A DNA stretch of 64,000 nucleotides. It comes from Nocardioides sp. J54. GTDB taxonomy: Bacteria; Actinomycetota; Actinomycetes; Propionibacteriales; Nocardioidaceae. Below the pieces are notes generated by a model. The model saw only the letters and a list, made by a program, of their open reading frames with translations. It was not told the DNA's origin and ran no database searches. Every line of letters begins with the position of its first letter. The first letter of the stretch is position 1. Shown here piece after piece: positions 61,276-64,000 of the stretch. The position numbers and the translations under genes were made by a program. The DNA lies in assembly GCF_000519005.1 (NCBI RefSeq), contig NZ_JAER01000005.1:113425-177424 (forward strand), in the 5' to 3' direction.

Positions 61276-64000
61276 ATGAGCTCTGTCCCTGACGACGAGC
61301 CGGGGTCGGAGGACGCCCGGCTTGCCGAGTCGCGCCCTGCGCGCGGCCGGGGACGTCGTGGACGGCTCTGGCGCCGCCACGACCAGGAGGCCCCGGTCGT
61401 CGGCGAGCTCGACGAGGACGACCTCCAGGAGCTGCTGCGCCGCAGCCACACCTCCGCCGTCGTCGACGGCGAGGACGCGCCCGCGCCGACCGAGCCTGCG
61501 GCCCACGAGCCGCCGGCCGACCTGCTGGGGGACCCCGACGACACCGACGACATCGCCGCCCGGGTGGGCGCGCGCAGCGGTCCCGCGGCGACCGCGACGG
61601 ACGACGAGGACGTGGACTGGACCGCGCTCGTCGTGCCGGACGACGTCGCCGGTGACGCTCGAGACGACCTCGTGGACCTCGTCGAGGCCGGCGACGAGGT
61701 GCCCGGCGCGGAGGAGACCCCCGAGGACGCGGCGGTCACCGAGGACGCGGGTGTCGAGGCTGGAGCAGCGGCCGCCCCCCTGGACGGTGACGAGGACGGC
61801 GACGAGGACGGCGCCGACCACACGGACGACACCGTCGGCGCCGGCACCGACGGCACCGACGAGACCGCTCCGGTCGTCGACCAGGGGCCGGAGGAGAAGG
61901 ACTGGGCGGCGCTGATCGACCGCGCCGTCAACCGCGAGGAGCCCGCCCCGGTCGAGGGCGGCCTCGCCGCGCGGATGGCGCGGGTGCGCCACGAGCCGGA
62001 GGTCGCGGAGTACAACGGCGAGGCTCCGCTGGCCTGGCCGGCCCCGTCCCCGCTCGCCGATCCCGACCAGGGCACGATCGCCGGGGACGACTGGGCCGAG
62101 ATCATCTCCCGCGCCACCCGGCCCGCCGTCGCGGACCCGCTGAACGACCCCATCGCCCCCGCCGCGCAGGACGAGGTGGTGCTGCCGGTCGACGCCGTCG
62201 ACGAGCTGCCCGCCGCGCCGGCCCCCGACCCGCTGACCGACCCCCTCCCCGACCCGCTGACCGCGCCGATCGAGGACGTGGTCGTGGTGGACGAGGGCAT
62301 CGACGACGTGGACGACGACGCTCCCCGGACGGACCCCGGCCTCGAGGCCGGGGCCGACGAGGCCCCGGCGGAGGAGACCGTCGACGAGGCCGCGCCCGCG
62401 CAGCCTGCCGCCGAGGAGCCCGCGCCGCGCCGCGGCCTCAGCGGCGACGTGGTCGACCGCAGCAGCACCGCCGAGGAGGCCGGCCAGCGCGTGATCGCGG
62501 CGGCCGTCGACGGCGGGTTCGCCGAGCCGACGCCGGTGCCCGCCCCCAAGGGCCTGGCCCGGCTGCGGCGGCGTACCTCGCCCGCAGCGGCGCCGAAGGC
62601 AGCAGCCCGCCCGCTGGCCGAGCCGGTCGAGCCGCCGATGCTCGAGGAGCGCATCCCCGACATCGACCAGGCGCCGGAGGTCCCGCGCCGGCCCGCCGAG
62701 GTGCTGGCGCAGGCCCGCGCCGAGATCGAGGCCGAGCTCGCCCCGGTCGTCGAGGCCGACGACACCACCGTCGCCGAGGAGCCGACCGAGGCGCCCGCGA
62801 ACGCCGACGTGGTCGCGGCCCTTGCCGCGCGCATGCGCCGCGACGCCGAGCTGGCGGCCGCCGAGCAGGCGGCCGAGCGGCTCGCTGCCGAGGAGGCCGC
62901 GCAGCGCGCCAGCGAGGCGCGCGCCGAGGCCGACCGCCTCGCCCGCGAGCAGGCCGAGACCGCCGAGGCCGCGCACCGTGCCCGGGCCGAGGCCGAGGAG
63001 CTCGCCCGCGCCGAGGCCGAGGCTCGCGAGGCCGCCGAGCGCGCCGCCCGCGAGCGTGCCGAGCTCGCCGACGCCGAGGCCGCCCGCCGCGAGGAGGCGG
63101 AGCGCAACGCCATCGCCCAGGCCGAGCTCGCCGCGGCCGCCCACGCCGAGCGCGAGGCCGCCGAGGCGAAGGCTCGCGAGCAGGCCGAGCAGGCCGCCGC
63201 TGCCGCTGCTGCCCGCCAGGAGGCGGAGGCGCTCGCGAGCAGCTTTGCCGAGGCAGCCCGCCAGGCCCACGAGGAGCGAGCCGCTGCCGAGGAGCGGGCC
63301 CGGGTCATGGCCGAGGCCGCCGCGGTCAGCGCTGCGGAGCACGCCGAGTTCGCCCGCCGGATGCTCGAGGAGCGCGAGGCCGCCGAGCGCACCTCGGCCG
63401 AGATCGCCCAGGCCCGCGCGCTCGCCGAGGAGGCCGCCCACCAGCAGGCTGCGCTCGCCCAGGAGGCGCACCGCGCCGCCGAGGCCGCCGAGGAGCGGGC
63501 CCGCCTGCTCGCCGAGCAGGCCGCCGCGAGCGCGGAGGAGCACGGCGCCCTGGCCCGTCAGGCCGTCGACGAGCGCGCCGCTGCCGAGGGCGCCGCTGCC
63601 GAGCACGCCCGCCTCGCCCAGGAGGCCCACCAGGCCCGGCAGGCCGCGGAGCAGGCAGCGCTGGAGCAGGCCGAGCTCGCCCGGATCGCCCTCGAGACCG
63701 CCGAGGCCGCCGAGCTGCGCTCGGAGGAGGCCGCCGCCCGCGCTGCCGAGCAGGCCGCCGCCCGCGTCGCCGCCGACGAGTCCGCCGCCGAGCAGGCCCA
63801 GCGCGCCCAGGAGGCGCACGAGGCCCGCCGACTCGCCGAGGAGGCTGCCCGCGAGCAGCTGGAGCTGGTGCGCGAGGCACAGGCCGCCGCCGCAGCGGCC
63901 CACGACTCCGCCGCCGCCCTGGCCGAGGAGAAGAAGGCCGCGACCGAGGCCCTGGCGCTGGCTGCGGAGTTCGCGGCCGAGGCCGCCCAGGCCCGCACCG
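61276..64000 (+). CDS. Large acidic/coiled-coil protein, unknown, 3' end beyond window
   Basis: An open frame of 908 codons with no stop before the window edge. Residues 1-470 are low-complexity, rich in Asp, Glu, Ala and Pro, starting SSVPDDEPGSEDARLAESR; they carry three similar tryptophan motifs: DWTALVVPD (Trp 115), DWAALIDRAVNRE (Trp 210) and DWAEIISRATRP (Trp 273). From about residue 510 to the edge the chain is a nearly uninterrupted Ala/Glu/Arg coiled coil (AEQAAERLAAEEAAQRASEA and similar). No membrane helix or signal peptide is seen. Function is unknown; the C-terminal domain is missing. Long minus-strand frames here are mirror images of its codon pattern. Confidence 0.8.
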   Translation, partial: MSSVPDDEPGSEDARLAESRPARGRGRRGRLWRRHDQEAPVVGELDEDDLQELLRRSHTSAVVDGEDAPAPTEPAAHEPPADLLGDPDDTDDIAARVGARSGPAATATDDEDVDWTALVVPDDVAGDARDDLVDLVEAGDEVPGAEETPEDAAVTEDAGVEAGAAAAPLDGDEDGDEDGADHTDDTVGAGTDGTDETAPVVDQGPEEKDWAALIDRAVNREEPAPVEGGLAARMARVRHEPEVAEYNGEAPLAWPAPSPLADPDQGTIAGDDWAEIISRATRPAVADPLNDPIAPAAQDEVVLPVDAVDELPAAPAPDPLTDPLPDPLTAPIEDVVVVDEGIDDVDDDAPRTDPGLEAGADEAPAEETVDEAAPAQPAAEEPAPRRGLSGDVVDRSSTAEEAGQRVIAAAVDGGFAEPTPVPAPKGLARLRRRTSPAAAPKAAARPLAEPVEPPMLEERIPDIDQAPEVPRRPAEVLAQARAEIEAELAPVVEADDTTVAEEPTEAPANADVVAALAARMRRDAELAAAEQAAERLAAEEAAQRASEARAEADRLAREQAETAEAAHRARAEAEELARAEAEAREAAERAARERAELADAEAARREEAERNAIAQAELAAAAHAEREAAEAKAREQAEQAAAAAAARQEAEALASSFAEAARQAHEERAAAEERARVMAEAAAVSAAEHAEFARRMLEEREAAERTSAEIAQARALAEEAAHQQAALAQEAHRAAEAAEERARLLAEQAAASAEEHGALARQAVDERAAAEGAAAEHARLAQEAHQARQAAEQAALEQAELARIALETAEAAELRSEEAAARAAEQAAARVAADESAAEQAQRAQEAHEARRLAEEAAREQLELVREAQAAAAAAHDSAAALAEEKKAATEALALAAEFAAEAAQART

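Noticed and set aside
61161..63998. Very long minus-strand frames rich in Ala/Ser/Gly/Leu opposite the coiled-coil protein
   Set aside because: They mirror the biased codons of the plus-strand frame, which has a plausible leaderless start and coherent heptads; the minus frames have low-complexity translations and no promoter or ribosome binding site.

Overview
The window is high-GC actinobacterial DNA, most likely from a Nocardioides-like member of the Nocardioidaceae. The support is a mycothiol synthase, a GlnR-type orphan response regulator, the HTH/HbhA/DUF2516 trio, the SseA/DUF1416 sulfurtransferase pair, and many GTG/TTG or leaderless starts. I see no tRNA, rRNA, transposase, integrase or CRISPR array.

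Layout. (1) 1-5.5 kb: nucleotide-sugar supply (galE cut by the window edge, rmlA, rmlB, an rmlC-rmlD fusion, manA). (2) 5.5-6.2 kb: a gene-free convergent interval packed with inverted repeats. (3) 6.2-7.9 kb: XRE regulator, HbhA-like protein and DUF2516. (4) 8.0-15.4 kb: sulfate activation: an APS kinase fused to a low-molecular-weight tyrosine phosphatase, a TauE/SafE transporter, and cysD-cysN, with a UDP-glucose dehydrogenase and a decayed DUF4143 gene between them. (5) 15.7-26.7 kb: polysaccharide locus A: a long WbaP-type initiating transferase facing a leftward operon of DUF4012 protein, BY-kinase, two glycosyltransferases, polymerase, flippase and a CDP-glycerol-type transferase. Its distal half is visibly less GC-rich. 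(6) 26.9-33.7 kb: housekeeping: nitrobindin-like/fur/tagD/ygfZ operon, DsrE protein, methyltransferase, dtd, DUF4395/thioredoxin, and DUF1416/sulfurtransferase behind a short Cys-containing leader peptide. (7) 34.0-57.4 kb: polysaccharide locus B: a second DUF4012/BY-kinase pair, methyltransferases, GT61, two GMD-type dehydratases, FabG/ACP pair, acyltransferases, three further glycosyltransferases, a PAPS-type sulfotransferase, second flippase, GDP-mannose 3,5-epimerase-like enzyme, short initiating transferase, UDP-xylose synthase and second polymerase. (8) 57.5-64 kb: MoaD-like protein, glnR, a frameshifted FMN glutamate-synthase-like gene, mshD, and a large coiled-coil protein that runs off the right edge.

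How the parts fit. The sugar genes could supply UDP-Gal, dTDP-rhamnose, mannose-6-P/GDP-mannose derivatives, UDP-glucuronate, UDP-xylose and CDP-glycerol to two Wzx/Wzy-like assembly lines, each with a BY-kinase and a DUF4012 protein. CysDN plus the APS kinase can make PAPS, and the sulfotransferase in locus B is the obvious consumer, so at least one glycan may be sulfated. The APS kinase/tyrosine phosphatase fusion could link PAPS supply to dephosphorylation of the BY-kinases. These links are inference from gene content and have not been shown.
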